This document shows positions 1 to 9,217 of a DNA stretch of 64,000 nucleotides, one piece after another; position 1 is the stretch's first letter; each line of letters opens with the position of its first letter. The position numbers and the translations under genes are program-made. The notes beneath the pieces were generated by a model. The model saw only the letters and a list, made by a program, of their open reading frames with translations, was not told the DNA's origin and made no database searches. The DNA comes from Candidatus Nitrosopumilus sp. (GTDB lineage Archaea; Thermoproteota; Nitrososphaeria; Nitrososphaerales; Nitrosopumilaceae): assembly GCA_013911135.1 (NCBI GenBank), contig JACERO010000005.1:1-64000 (forward strand), given 5' to 3'.

Positions 1-123
1 TTTTTTGCATGGCTCAAATGTGGATTTCATAGAACTGCAATCAGATACGAGAAGAATTGTGATAACTATCTTGGATTTGTTTACTTGGCATCAATTCTGA
101 TGTATTGGAGGGTTTTAGGATGA
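1..123 (+). CDS. IS5-family transposase, C-terminal fragment (cut by window edge)
   Basis: The reading frame is open from base 1 and ends at TGA 121-123. The 40 visible residues include FFAWLKCGFHRTAIRY followed by YLGFVYLASILMYWRVLG. This is the typical C-terminus of IS5-type DDE transposases, with the conserved R..IRYE and LASI..YWR blocks. The catalytic DDE core would lie to the left of the window. The right end of the element should fall between 124 and about 168, because the next gene ends at 169, but I could not define the terminal inverted repeat without the left end. Its presence fits the accessory, decaying character of the next 2 kb. Confidence 0.8.
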   Translation, partial: FFAWLKCGFHRTAIRYEKNCDNYLGFVYLASILMYWRVLG

Positions 124-168
124 GTTGTGAAAAGAAAAAGGAAAATCAGTTTGAAAAAATCTGATATT

Positions 169-504
169 CTATACATCTACTAGATTAAAGAAGTTCTTTC
201 CAGATGCTGATTTTTCACTTACACATTTGACTGGGCCTAAAGGTATCTTTTTGTTATTGATATCATCTCTAAGTTTTTCGTTGTTAAATTTCTGAACAAT
301 TGCCACTCTTGTTGTATGAAATTTGTTTTCTTGTTTTCCTTCAATTTCAAAACTTTCTTTTGTAGTGATCTTAATTCCTTTAGTTACTTCTTCACCTTGC
401 GTATAATTGGAGTCTTCAATGAATGTCACAGTAAATGACTTGTCTCCAATTTTAGCTAGTGATGCTGAATCTCCTGTTGTTTGGTAATCTGCTAAAGTTG
501 CTAT
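169..504 (-). CDS. Small hypothetical protein, apparent non-canonical AUA start
   Basis: I do not recognise this gene. Using the first canonical start (GTG, 427-429) gives 86 residues. The frame stays open upstream for 25 further codons to an ATA at 502-504, which sits 7 bases after a perfect GGAGGTG ribosome binding site. Only TGA, AAC and CAT precede ATA in frame, so there is no ATG, GTG or TTG in that stretch. The extended protein is 111 residues, begins (M)ATLADYQTTGDSASLAK, and is rich in K, E and T. It has no signal peptide or membrane segment. It lies directly beside the transposase end and is likely accessory. The ATA could be a genuine rare start, a mutated ATG or a base error. Confidence 0.6.
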   Translation of the reverse strand: MATLADYQTTGDSASLAKIGDKSFTVTFIEDSNYTQGEEVTKGIKITTKESFEIEGKQENKFHTTRVAIVQKFNNEKLRDDINNKKIPLGPVKCVSEKSASGKNFFNLVDV

Positions 505-511
505 ATGGTTT

Positions 512-518
512 CACCTCC
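512..518 (-). promoter_or_regulatory. Strong Shine-Dalgarno sequence GGAGGTG
   Basis: Read on the minus strand this is GGAGGTG, complementary to the 3' end of archaeal 16S rRNA, and lies 7 bases before the ATA at 504. It is the main evidence that translation of the neighbouring small gene starts at ATA rather than at GTG 429. Most genes in this window have very short leaders and no such site. Confidence 0.65.
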
Positions 519-586
519 TATATTTTTCAATACTGAAACAATACTGTCAAATCCATAAAAGGGATATTGGGTAGTATGCAATAACC

Positions 587-1732
587 TCAAGATTTATTCT
601 CCTGTAGTTGATTACCGTATCCAGTCCAACCTTTTCTTTCTTTCCTGGCATAACCTTCAAACATTTTACGGTTTGGAATATTCTTTGTTGCCTCTTCAAA
701 AAGTTCTTTGAATATGTTATTGGTTTCTCAGAATGTCTAGTAACTGATGCTTCTATAAAATTTGGTAGTTTACATCTAAATGGGTCTATTTTTCCTCTTA
801 CCCCCCCCCACTATACAATGCTCCATTTCACCTGCAAACTAATAACCTAACCCTCTACCACCAAAGATATTTTTTGGAATTAGTTTATGCCAAGAGATCA
901 TTGTTTTGTATGTAAATCCTAATCTTTCCAAGATTTGTAGTTGGACTATTTCATAAAGTAATGGAACTGGAACCCACATGAAAGCTACAGAGTTTTTTGC
1001 AATTATTTTTTTAAATTTTGGAACTTCTTGCTCTAAAATTAGTTTAGGTGCAAGTGTGGGATATTGATTTTTAGCTCCTGCGGTTCCTGTTATTCCTATT
1101 GATTGATTTTCATATCCCCAAGGAAAATCAAATTCTAATACATTCCATTGTCCTTTTGGTATTTTTACTATTGTAGGTTTTCTTGATTGGATTTGTAATT
1201 TCTGATGAACTGTGTTTACTGACTTCTTTTTAGAATCAAGATCTTCTAGTAACTGTTTATATTTTTTGGGTGCTTTTTTCACAGTTTTACTAATATCTAT
1301 GATTTTACCTGCTTGGCCTGTACTTATACCTGTAAGTTGTGCTACAATATCTCTTGTCTTTCCTGTTGAAAAGGGTGCCAAATTGGCACCCTTTTTTGGT
1401 CTGTGACCAATTCTGGTTTTTTCTACATATTTAGCAATGTCAACAATATCAGAAATTGCAAAGTTTTCTCTTTCTGTATTTTCTGAGATTTCACATAATT
1501 TTGTATCAACTTTTGTAGGATCAATGATTATACATGGAATCTTTTTCCAACCTAATTCTTTACATGCTTTTAGTCTACGAAATCCAGCAACTAACACATT
1601 GTTTGTATCAATTACTATATGTTGTAACAAACCTTTTTCTATAATATCATTCTTGAGGGATTTTATATCATCAACTTTTTTACGAAATCTTTCATTGACT
1701 ATGATTTCAGATATTGTAATTAAACGATTCAT
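587..1732 (-). pseudogene. ParB-like / MT-A70 adenine DNA methyltransferase, broken in its C-terminal part
   Basis: The intact first 297 codons begin with a ParB-N/sulfiredoxin-type domain (residues about 1-95, with ..GLLQHIVID.. and ..VLVAGFRRLKACKELGW). A helical segment with an HTH-like stretch follows, then an MT-A70 domain from about residue 195 with motif IV as DFPW, where the family usually has DPPW. The frame stops at TAG 839-841 after GLGY, where MT-A70 proteins continue with W, so TGG has become TAG. Homology continues beyond it (GEMEHCIVG, then PFRC.LPNFIEA). A run of nine C (801-809) changes the frame by +1 and a base is missing near 711. The tail KGWTGYGNQLQENKS ends at TGA 587-589. 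Three lesions point to a dead gene or poor sequence. It overlaps its upstream neighbour by ATGA. Confidence 0.8.
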
Positions 1733-2040
1733 GTATAGTATCGCCTTATTTCTTTATGACAGTTAGTACATTGGATTATTGTAACATCAGTAAATGGTAT
1801 TTTACACTGTTCTAATGTTTCATGTTTGTATATACCATAATTTAGAAAGATTTTTTGTTCAGGCGGCAGTTTAGCGTAATTGTTTTTAGGTGTAATGTTA
1901 TCAGAAATATTAGAAAGTGAATCAGTTAGTCCGATCGGGTTTTGGACTAGGTTTCTATCATTAGAAACCTCTAATTGCCAAGTATTCATCATTTTCACTT
2001 TCTGATTTTGTTTTGAAGATTTCTCTTCTACTTGGCTCAT
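1729..2040 (-). CDS. Hypothetical protein with a C-terminal CxxC knuckle
   Basis: 103 residues, not recognised. The N-terminal third is polar and lysine-rich. The C-terminal part contains IIQCTNCHKEIRRYYT, a single CxxC that could be half of a zinc site or a degenerate zinc ribbon. There is no signal peptide or membrane segment. The stop codon overlaps the ATG of the downstream ParB/MT-A70 gene (ATGA, 1729-1732), which implies co-transcription and translational coupling. A role as accessory partner of the DNA methylase is inference from that coupling only. Confidence 0.6.
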   Translation of the reverse strand: MSQVEEKSSKQNQKVKMMNTWQLEVSNDRNLVQNPIGLTDSLSNISDNITPKNNYAKLPPEQKIFLNYGIYKHETLEQCKIPFTDVTIIQCTNCHKEIRRYYT

Positions 2041-2123
2041 GTATAGAGGAATATACTATCCTCTTTATTAAAGTATAGTTTTTTCTTCTATACATTAATA
2101 AAACAATAAATTTATCTTAATAC

Positions 2124-2264
2124 ATGAATCCAGGATTACCTGAAAAATATAGAGAAAAGGTAAAAGAAAGGAGATTAGTAACATGTCAGGATTGTGGACA
2201 TGTAATTGCAACAAGGTATAAGAGGCCAAAGTGTAGTAAATGTGGATTTTACAATAATAATTAA
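2124..2264 (+). CDS. Zinc-ribbon microprotein, 46 residues
   Basis: ATG 2124 to TAA 2262-2264. The product begins MNPGLPEKYREKVKERR and carries two cysteine knuckles, CQDC and CSKC, separated by about 15 residues (CQDCGHV...PKCSKCGF). That is the layout of a small rubredoxin-knuckle zinc ribbon. The Lys/Arg-rich start suggests nucleic-acid or ribonucleoprotein contact, which is inference. Both knuckles intact in such a short open frame argues for a real gene. No partner gene is evident; both neighbours are on the other strand. The opposite-strand frame across it is a shadow. Confidence 0.65.
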   Translation: MNPGLPEKYREKVKERRLVTCQDCGHVIATRYKRPKCSKCGFYNNN

Positions 2265-2294
2265 TAAACTGACAGTTATTCAAAACTTTTTTTG

Positions 2295-2842
2295 TTATTC
2301 TAAGTTCTTTTTCATCTCTTCAAACATTTTTTTGGTGATTTCTCCTTGAGCATATCTTGTTTTCAGGATTATTAGCGGATCTACATATGATGTGGATGAA
2401 CTTTCCTTTTTTGGAGTCAGTTTGTCTTTAGTTAAACCACCCTTTAACATATCTTTATTTTTAATAATCATCGGTTTGTTGTAATAAGGTAACTTTTCTA
2501 TAATTCCTGTAATTTGCTTCTTTTTTCTTTCTGCAATCAATGTAATAACACTAAAATTCTGATTTCCATAATCATTAACATAACTAAATAATATTGAAAA
2601 TTTGTAACCACCACCCATATTACATTTTCTTTAATCCATTGAAAACTGATTATATCCTCATGCATAATGACATTTTTGTAATTGGAATTAGGCATGTAGA
2701 AAATAAGTCTTTGATTGGTGATGAATATTTCACCAGCTCCAGTGAGAGTGATGTGAAATTGAACTTTGAAAGTATCAATCCATTGCTCGTCTTCTAATCT
2801 AATAATTTTATCTCCTAGTGGATCCTTTTTCTTGTTGAACAA
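2295..2842 (-). pseudogene. GRAM/PH-like domain protein with C-terminal SHOCT motif, frameshifted
   Basis: The first part (ATG at 2842) reads MFNKKKDPLGDKIIRLEDEQ, then a beta-rich stretch ..GAGEIFITNQRLIFYMPN..., typical of GRAM/bacterial PH folds. Near 2618 one base is missing. The frame that continues the protein reads MGGGYKFSILFSY and ends with DPLIILKTRYAQGEITKKMFEEMK, a classical SHOCT motif (short C-terminal oligomerisation domain). GRAM plus SHOCT is a common bacterial and archaeal arrangement of unknown function, sometimes membrane-associated. The two pieces together would make a protein of about 180 residues. A sequencing deletion would explain the break as well as gene decay. Confidence 0.7.
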
Positions 2843-2921
2843 TTAACTATACTTTGATTTCAATGATTAAAACATTGTTGATATTTATTGATTCACATAA
2901 TCCCAGTTCTTATGATAACAC

Positions 2922-3224
2922 ATGAAATTTGAGGCAAACTTGCAGATTGCATCATCTCAGAAATACGCTGACTTTTACATTCTGGCAAGACAAAACGACA
3001 AGATATCTCAGTTTAAGGAACAGACGGTCTTTGTCTCATGTGATGATTTCAAATTTGATCTGGCATTTCCCGCAAAAGTACATTTTTCATCCCCGCATGG
3101 AAACGATTTGTACACGTATAATATTCCAAAACGGTTCATCCATGATATTGCTACAGCAGTAGCAAAAACAAAACGCATGAGAGGATACACTGTAACTATA
3201 ACACCTGATTCAAGGCTTAATTGA
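2922..3224 (+). CDS. Hypothetical protein, 100 residues
   Basis: Not recognised. MKFEANLQIASSQKYADFYI is followed by alternating beta-like segments (TVFVSCDDFKFDLAFPAKVHF, YTYNIPKRFIHDIATAVAK) and a basic C-terminus. There is no signal peptide, membrane helix or cysteine cluster. Codon use is less A/T-biased than in its neighbours, which favours a real gene over the overlapping open frames on both strands. It is intact, although the genes on either side are interrupted. The short leader and ATG start at 2922 look normal for this genome. Confidence 0.6.
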   Translation: MKFEANLQIASSQKYADFYILARQNDKISQFKEQTVFVSCDDFKFDLAFPAKVHFSSPHGNDLYTYNIPKRFIHDIATAVAKTKRMRGYTVTITPDSRLN

Positions 3225-3278
3225 TACTCCATCTTTGTCATTGGATGGATTTATTAATATTGATAATTTAGGGCTAAC

Positions 3279-4714
3279 ATGTCACAAACTCCTATGCTTT
3301 GTAAATGCACGCCTAGTGACTTTTACAACCATTGAAGGGGAAGTTGTATGTAGTTGTGGTTTGGTTGTAGGAGAAGACCACATCTACACTTCAAGTAATA
3401 TTTCAAAAACAAATCTTGCACAGGATTATCAGTTAGGTGGAAAGAAGACTGGAAAATTCATTAACCAGTACTCTGAATTATCCATGATTTCAAATATTTG
3501 TCATTCATTAGATCTTCCAACATACGTATCACATGATGTTTGGAAATGGTATCATAGAATTAATGGTATTTAGATATGACAAGAACAAAGATTATTTTTC
3601 TTGTAGTATACACAATGTGTAGATACAATACAATTCCATTAGATGAAGAAAGATTACAAAGTATAATTCAAACTTTTTTACATGTACAAAATACACCAAA
3701 TTCATTAAAAGTAATATCAAAATCATTGTCATTTTTAGATGAAGCAGGGATTCCAATTTTACAAAAAATAGGATTCACTGAATTTTTAAAAAACGATTAC
3801 AAATTTTTATTATTCTCTAAATTGAAATCATTAGAGGAAAAATATCCAGAAGAAGTAATTACACAAATGCGAAAGTGTTGTTTTGAATTGTTTCCTAAAA
3901 TGTCTGACACCCCACAATCAATGAAAAAAGTTATAAAAATATCTATGAAGAGGTGTGGCATTTGTTAAGATCAACAACTGAAAACTTTCCAATATTATCT
4001 GTTTTGATTCATAGACTTAGCGTAGTTGAGAAAATTGCAAAGCAAACTGACATGTTTTGTGATATTGCAAATGTTTCACAAAGAGAACTACCATTACCTA
4101 TAGTTGGATGTGTGAAAGAACATTTCTATCTTTTATCAGGATTTGATGTTTTTTATGGAGTTCAAAAATCTAATCTAGATAATATCGAGTGTACTATACA
4201 TGATTTTGATACAGAAGTAGAATTTTTAATTGAACACGTAAGATTAAATAAAAATCCAACTGTGTTTAATCCATTAAGCTTATTTCCATTAATTGAATTC
4301 ATAAAAACAAATGGTGTCAGTGATGAACAAATTAGTGGATTACTACAAATTCATAACACAATTTATGAAAAAATAATTAATCAAAATTTACATTCTGATA
4401 CAATAAAAAAATTATCTGAACTTTATTCTTTTCTTGCAGAGAATTTGACACAGCCAAATATTCCATTTTATGCAATTAAACTAATTGCACAATGTGATTT
4501 ATCAGAACAAACAAACGCAGTTGAGTTAATGCGAAAACTTGTTACTGCCATACAAGTAAAAGATACCAAATTTATTTTTCCTTCTTATGAAGAATTAAAG
4601 ATTCAGTTAGAGAATCCAGAATTTTATCAAGCTAAACATGAATCAGTAATAATTAATCCTAAAGGCGATGCTACTTCAACAACAGAAATAAAAATATCTT
4701 TGAAATGCTGGTAA
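3279..4714 (+). pseudogene. Zinc-ribbon (TFB-like?) gene with several frame changes
   Basis: From ATG 3279 the frame gives MSQTPMLCKCTPSDFYN, shifts by +1 near 3330, and continues IEGEVVCSCGLVVGEDHIYT. This resembles the N-terminal zinc ribbon of TFIIB/TFB, with CxC in place of CxxC knuckles. LDLPTYVSHDVWKWYHRI follows, like a first cyclin-fold helix. Two further +1 changes fall between 3555 and 3600 before LVVYTMCRYNTIPLDEERL, and a -1 change near 3945 leads into a 250-residue helical C-terminal part that I do not recognise. Each piece is open for 100-250 codons, so the breaks are recent or artefactual. The C-terminal part does not match a second TFB repeat, so a zinc-ribbon protein of other function is possible. 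Confidence 0.5.
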
Positions 4715-4780
4715 AAATGCTTGTAAAACCTGTTCCAAATGAGTAGATATTACCTAATTTAAATTAGCTAAATTATAATT

Positions 4781-5344
4781 TTGTTTAACTTGTCAAGTGA
4801 AAATAATTCTGATGAAATTCCTGTAGATGTGGTATCTGAAAATGAACCTGATTCTTCTGAAGAATCAAAACTAACAGAAATAACTATTGAAGAATTATCA
4901 AAATTATTAGAGTTAGAAAAACAAAAAGTATCAGAACATGAAGAAAAATTGAAACATGTTTTAGCAGACTTTCAGAATCTCAATCGAAAAACCCAATCTG
5001 ATATAGAAAATGGCGTTAATACTAAAATTGATAAATTTGTCTTAGATTTTTTAAAAATATATGATGATTTTATTAGAGCAAAAGACGTTTTTTCTGAAAG
5101 TAAAGTCAATTCTGATGGTCTAAATTCTATTTTGAAAAATATGAATTCATTGTTGAAAAAATATAATGTAAGCCCAATTGATGCGTTAGGAGAAATTTTT
5201 GATCCTAATTTTCACGAAGCCATATCTACTATTACTGATTCTAATTTAGATGATAACACAATTACAAAAGAGATCAGGAAGGGATATATCTCTAAAAATA
5301 GGGTTATAAGACCAACATTAGTAGAAATTTCAAAAAAAGGATGA
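4781..5344 (+). CDS. grpE: GrpE, nucleotide exchange factor of DnaK
   Basis: 187 residues. An acidic, Ser-rich N-terminus leads into a long coiled coil (about residues 30-75, LSKLLELEKQKVSEHEEKLK) and then the GrpE dimer/beta region, with VLDFLKIYDDFIRAKDV and a C-terminal GYISKNRVIRPTLVEISK. GrpE releases ADP from DnaK. The start is TTG 4781, with a second in-frame TTG at 4790. A TATA-like AAATTATAATT lies just upstream, so the message is almost leaderless. dnaK begins 6 bases after the stop, so the two are one operon. Length is normal for archaeal GrpE. Confidence 0.93.
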   Translation: MFNLSSENNSDEIPVDVVSENEPDSSEESKLTEITIEELSKLLELEKQKVSEHEEKLKHVLADFQNLNRKTQSDIENGVNTKIDKFVLDFLKIYDDFIRAKDVFSESKVNSDGLNSILKNMNSLLKKYNVSPIDALGEIFDPNFHEAISTITDSNLDDNTITKEIRKGYISKNRVIRPTLVEISKKG

Positions 5345-5350
5345 TAAAAT

Positions 5351-7195
5351 ATGGCTAAAATTATTGGTATTGATTTGGGAACAAGTAACTCTGCTGCTGC
5401 AGTTGTTATGGGTGGTAAACCAACAATTATTCCTGCTGCAGAAGGAGCTACTGTAGGTGGAAAAGCATTTCCATCAGTTGTAGCATTTTCTAAAGACGGT
5501 GAACTTTTAGTTGGGGAACCTGCACGAAGACAAGCAGTAACAAATCCTGATAACACTATTGTTGCAGCAAAAAGAAAAATGGGTTCTGATCATACTTTTA
5601 AAATTCAAGATAAAGAATACAAACCTCAACAGATCTCTGCCTATATTCTACAAAAAATCAAAAAAGATGCTGAAGCATTTGTTGGTGAGTCTGTGGAGAA
5701 AGCAGTAATTACAGTTCCTGCATATTTTGATGATAATCAACGTCAAGCAACTAAAGATGCTGGAACGATTGCAGGACTTGATGTAGTCAGAATTATCAAT
5801 GAACCAACAGCTGCATCTTTGGCATTTGGATTAGATAAAGCAAAAGAAGACATGAAAATTCTTGTCTTTGATTTTGGTGGCGGTACATTAGATGTTACAA
5901 TTATGGAAATGGGTGGAGGTGTCTTTGAAGTACTAAGTACATCTGGAGATACTCAGTTAGGTGGCACAGATATGGATGCAGTTCTAATTGATTATATTTC
6001 TGATGAATTTAAGAAAAAAGAAGGCATTGATCTTTCTCAAGATACAACTGCAATGACAAGAATTAGAGAAGCTGCTGAAAAAGCCAAAATTGAATTATCG
6101 ACAGTTATGGAAACAGATGTTAATTTACCCTTTCTTGCACATGATCAATCAACAGGTGCCAAAAATCTTGAATTAAGAATAACTAGGTCCAAACTGGATG
6201 AATTAGTTGGACCAATTGTAGAACGATGCAGGCATTCTATAACAAAAGCACTTGAAGATGCCAAACTCTCTAACTCTGATATTAAAAAAATAGTAATGAT
6301 TGGTGGACCAACAAGAATGCCATTAGTTAAAAAATTTGTTAGTGAAGTTGTTGGTAAGGAAACTGAATCCGGAGTTGATCCTATGGAAGCTGTAGCAATG
6401 GGAGCAGCAATACAGGCAGGAATTATTGCTGGAGATGTTACTAGTGATATAGTTTTACTTGATGTTACTCCACTAACACTAGGAATTGAAACTTTGGGTG
6501 GAGTTCGAGAACCATTAATTGAAAGAAATACAACAATTCCAACTTCCAAGAGTAAGGTTTTCACAACTGCAGCTGATAACCAGACAGCTGTAACTATTCA
6601 TGTTGTTCAAGGTGAACGCCCAATGGCAACTGACAATGTTTCATTAGGAAGTTTTAATCTAACTGATCTACCACCAGCTCCTAGAGGAGTTCCTCAAATT
6701 GAAGTAAAATTTGATATTGATGCAAATGGAATAATTAATGTCACAGCAAAAGATCTTGGAACACAAAAGGAAGCAAAAATTACTATTGAATCTTCATCAA
6801 AACTATCTAAAGAAGAAATTGAAAAATTAAAAGAAGATGCAGAAAAATTCTCTGATGAAGACAAAAAGAAGAAAGAAAAAATTGATCTTAAAAATGAAGC
6901 AGAGAGTTATATTTACACTACCGAAAAATTAGTTAACCATGATCTAAAGGATAAAATTTCTCAAGAACAAGGAATAAAAATTACTGATGCTGTAAAAGAA
7001 GTCAAAGAAGTTTTAGATAAAGAACCAACTGAATTACAGCCTAAACTTGATGCATTACAATCTTTAGTTAATGAAGTAACAACTGAACTTTACAAAAATG
7101 CATCACCACCTCCTGGTGCAGAAGGACAACAAAGTGCTGGTGCAGAAGACCAAACAACAGAATCTTCTTCAACTGATGAAACAAAAACCAACTAA
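5351..7195 (+). CDS. dnaK: DnaK (Hsp70) molecular chaperone
   Basis: 614 residues and complete. The ATPase domain opens with [16 protein letters not shown] and has the connect motif [16 protein letters not shown], phosphate 2 [14 protein letters not shown] and adenosine motif MIGGPTRMP. The substrate domain carries the inter-domain linker region [14 protein letters not shown]. The lid is helical and the tail is GA/ST-rich ([16 protein letters not shown]). It refolds proteins in the cytoplasm together with DnaJ and GrpE, encoded on either side. Hsp70 is not universal in archaea and was probably acquired from bacteria in ancestors of this group. Frame and motifs are intact despite many broken genes nearby. 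Confidence 0.97.
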   Translation: MAKIIGIDLGTSNSAAAVVMGGKPTIIPAAEGATVGGKAFPSVVAFSKDGELLVGEPARRQAVTNPDNTIVAAKRKMGSDHTFKIQDKEYKPQQISAYILQKIKKDAEAFVGESVEKAVITVPAYFDDNQRQATKDAGTIAGLDVVRIINEPTAASLAFGLDKAKEDMKILVFDFGGGTLDVTIMEMGGGVFEVLSTSGDTQLGGTDMDAVLIDYISDEFKKKEGIDLSQDTTAMTRIREAAEKAKIELSTVMETDVNLPFLAHDQSTGAKNLELRITRSKLDELVGPIVERCRHSITKALEDAKLSNSDIKKIVMIGGPTRMPLVKKFVSEVVGKETESGVDPMEAVAMGAAIQAGIIAGDVTSDIVLLDVTPLTLGIETLGGVREPLIERNTTIPTSKSKVFTTAADNQTAVTIHVVQGERPMATDNVSLGSFNLTDLPPAPRGVPQIEVKFDIDANGIINVTAKDLGTQKEAKITIESSSKLSKEEIEKLKEDAEKFSDEDKKKKEKIDLKNEAESYIYTTEKLVNHDLKDKISQEQGIKITDAVKEVKEVLDKEPTELQPKLDALQSLVNEVTTELYKNASPPPGAEGQQSAGAEDQTTESSSTDETKTN

Positions 7196-7211
7196 TTTTT
7201 CAAATTCAACC

Positions 7212-7220
7212 ATTTATACA
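7212..7220 (+). promoter_or_regulatory. TATA-like box A before dnaJ
   Basis: The sequence ATTTATACA lies about 25-30 bases before the dnaJ ATG at 7245. This is the distance expected between archaeal box A and the start site, which would give a nearly leaderless dnaJ message. It suggests dnaJ can be transcribed apart from grpE-dnaK. Confidence 0.5.
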
Positions 7221-7244
7221 ATAATTATGATTAAGGAATAAATC

Positions 7245-8327
7245 ATGTCTGCAAAACGAGATTACTATGAAGTTTTAGGAGTTACAAAATCATCTTCTGT
7301 AGATGAAATCAAACAACAGTATAGAAAATTGGCATTAAAATTTCACCCAGATCGTAACAACTCTTCAGAGGCACCAGAGCATTTCAAAGAAATCTCTGAA
7401 GCATATGCTGTTCTTTCTAATACTGAAAAAAGGCAACTCTATGATCAACATGGACATGCTGGTGTAGATGGCAGATATAGTAGTGAAGATATTTTTCAAG
7501 GTGCACGTGGAAATTTCAGTGATATATTTAGTCGTGGAGGTGGAGGATTTGATTCCATTTTTGAATCAATCTTTGGTCGTGGAGGAGGATTTGGTTTTAG
7601 TCAACAACGTGGTTCTGATATTCTCTTTGAAACCTCAGTAACTTTAGAGGATGTTCTTCATGGAAAAAAAATAGAAATTAATCTACAAAAACAAATCCAA
7701 TGCGATATTTGTCATGGTTCTGGTTGTAAACCTGGTACTAACAAGAAAACATGTGCTACATGTAACGGTCAAGGACAAGTACGACAAACTCGTAACATGG
7801 GATTTGCTTCATTTGTAACAACTGCACCATGTCCTACTTGTAGAGGTCAAGGGTCTATTATTGAAACTCCCTGTGGAGATTGTAAAGGACAAGGTAAGAA
7901 ACAAGGTTCCAAAAAAGTTACTTTTGAAATTCCACCTGGAATTGATTCTGGTGATTATACTGTTCCAGAAGAAGGAAATGAAGTTCCTGGTGGGTCTAAT
8001 GGTGATTTGATTGTTAGAGTCAGAGTCCAACCCCATTCCAAATTCAATAGAGATGGAAAAGATATTTTCTATGATCAGGATGTCTCAATGGTTGATGCTG
8101 CATTAGGTTGCGAAATTGTGGTTCCAACCTTGGAAGGTACAGAAAAAATTAAAGTTAATTCCGGTAGTCAACCAAATACAATTATAAAATTAAAAGGAAA
8201 AGGAGTTTCCCATATCAATTCTAGAGGTAAGGGAGATCAATATGTGCGAATTGTAGTAAATATTCCAAAAAAACTCAATAAACACCAAAAAAACCTTCTA
8301 GATGAATTCCAAAAAACTAGTGACTAA
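7245..8327 (+). CDS. dnaJ: DnaJ (Hsp40) co-chaperone
   Basis: 360 residues. The J domain (residues 5-70) has the essential HPD in [10 protein letters not shown] Gly/Phe-rich region follows (about 85-120, [20 protein letters not shown]). The central zinc domain has four repeats: [24 protein letters not shown] and CGDCKGQG. The C-terminal client-binding domains include [15 protein letters not shown]. It delivers clients to DnaK and stimulates its ATPase. It lies 49 bases after dnaK on the same strand, with its own TATA-like box. This is the complete type I (DnaJA) architecture. Confidence 0.97.
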   Translation: MSAKRDYYEVLGVTKSSSVDEIKQQYRKLALKFHPDRNNSSEAPEHFKEISEAYAVLSNTEKRQLYDQHGHAGVDGRYSSEDIFQGARGNFSDIFSRGGGGFDSIFESIFGRGGGFGFSQQRGSDILFETSVTLEDVLHGKKIEINLQKQIQCDICHGSGCKPGTNKKTCATCNGQGQVRQTRNMGFASFVTTAPCPTCRGQGSIIETPCGDCKGQGKKQGSKKVTFEIPPGIDSGDYTVPEEGNEVPGGSNGDLIVRVRVQPHSKFNRDGKDIFYDQDVSMVDAALGCEIVVPTLEGTEKIKVNSGSQPNTIIKLKGKGVSHINSRGKGDQYVRIVVNIPKKLNKHQKNLLDEFQKTSD

Positions 8328-8337
8328 TTGAGATAAA

Positions 8338-8876
8338 ATGAAAATTGCCTTAGATGTAATGGTGTACTTGCGGATGTAATAAAATCTTGGTTAAATTATA
8401 GTAATACAATTAGACCAAAACTCTCTAAACATGATATTACTGATTGGGATTTTTGGAAGAAATTTTAGATCAATCGCTATGATTTTTACGCTGAATTAAG
8501 TTCCTGTTGGAAAAATTGGAGTTCTATTCCTACTACTGAAGAAAATTTATCATCTGCTACAAAAGATCTTTCAAATATAGGTCAAGTAGATATTGTTACT
8601 GCAAGAGAACGTTCTACTGATTCTTTTGTAAAAAATTGGCTCAATCATCATAATATTTCATATGATAATTATGTGTCCGTAATTGATGGACCGATGAAGA
8701 CTAATTTAGATTATGATGTGTTTATTGATGATTCACCTCTAAATGCAATAAACATTATTCAGCATAATAAAAAAATGATTCTATATTCACAACCATGGAA
8801 TAAACATATTTCAGATAATCACATTCATAGAATTTCAAATCTTTCAGAGGCAATAGAAAAAATAAAACTAATTTAA
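8338..8876 (+). pseudogene. HAD-type 5'(3')-deoxyribonucleotidase-like protein, broken twice
   Basis: ATG 8338 gives MKIALDV, then the frame is lost by one missing base within the first HAD motif. The correct frame resumes as GVLADVIKSWLNYS. An in-frame TAG at 8466-8468 interrupts it again (..DFWKKF*INRYDFYAEL). The remainder is collinear: VDIVTARERS (motif II region), VIDGPMKTNLDYDVFIDDSP (motif III/IV) and a C-terminal helix ending IEKIKLI. Pieced together it is about 178 residues, the size of NT5C-type nucleotidases. One indel and one nonsense change together favour true decay, although read errors cannot be excluded. It begins 10 bases after dnaJ. Confidence 0.75.
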
Positions 8877-9037
8877 TCTTTTACAACTTTTTTAATAATA
8901 ACTTGATGTCCACTTCTTACATGAATAGAATGAGTTGTTTTTAATAACTCTCCAATTTTGTCTTCATTGTAGAATTTAATATTGTAGCTTCCAAGTGTTT
9001 TTTTACAATTTATACAATATACTTCTCTAAATTCCAT
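8873..9037 (-). CDS. Small CxxC protein, 54 residues
   Basis: ATG 9037 to TAA 8873-8875. The product begins MEFREVYCINCKKTLGSY and is then a small mixed alpha/beta sequence with LLKTTHSIHVRSGHQVIIKK. The single CxxC and two later histidines could form a zinc site, so it may be a mini zinc ribbon. It converges on the broken HAD gene with a 4-base overlap of the stops. It is not recognised as a named family. Support comes from the compact knuckle, a strongly basic end and a complete open frame filling the otherwise empty space before the tRNA. Confidence 0.6.
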   Translation of the reverse strand: MEFREVYCINCKKTLGSYNIKFYNEDKIGELLKTTHSIHVRSGHQVIIKKVVKD

Positions 9038-9114
9038 TCCATCACTTGATTAACTGAATGTGTTTGTTTCATGTATAATAAAGAAACTTATTCTAGATTT
9101 CAAAAATTTACAAT

Positions 9115-9199
9115 GTGGGAGTCGCCCAGCCTGGTCAACGGCGTAAGGTTCAGATCCTTATCTTCTAGGAGTTCGTGGGTTCAAATCCCACCTCCCGCA
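9115..9199 (+). tRNA. tRNA-Leu(CAG)
   Basis: 85 bases fold as a class II tRNA. The acceptor stem GTGGGAG pairs with CTCCCGC, with one U-G pair. The anticodon stem AAGG/CCTT encloses loop TTCAGAT, giving anticodon CAG (codon CUG, Leu). A long variable arm follows, and the T arm GTGGG-TTCAAAT-CCCAC is perfect. The discriminator is A and CCA is not encoded. No intron is seen. A TATA-like TGTATAATAAAG lies about 40 bases upstream. Confidence 0.92.
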
Positions 9200-9217
9200 C
9201 TAACTATTTCCATTAGA

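Noticed and set aside
801-809. C9 tract as a phase-variation switch
   Set aside because: The gene has two other lesions, so slippage at this tract alone could not restore it.
839-841. UAG in the methylase as read-through or pyrrolysine codon
   Set aside because: The homologous residue is tryptophan (TGG), and further frame changes follow, so simple decay explains it. There is no sign of a pyrrolysine system.
608-850. 80-codon plus-strand open frame
   Set aside because: It lies antisense to the broken MT-A70 C-terminus, whose protein homology (KGWTGYGNQL, PNFIEA) explains the conservation of bases here.
2095-2283. 62-codon minus-strand open frame
   Set aside because: It is low-complexity hydrophobic sequence antisense to the zinc-ribbon microprotein, whose paired CxxC knuckles are better evidence.
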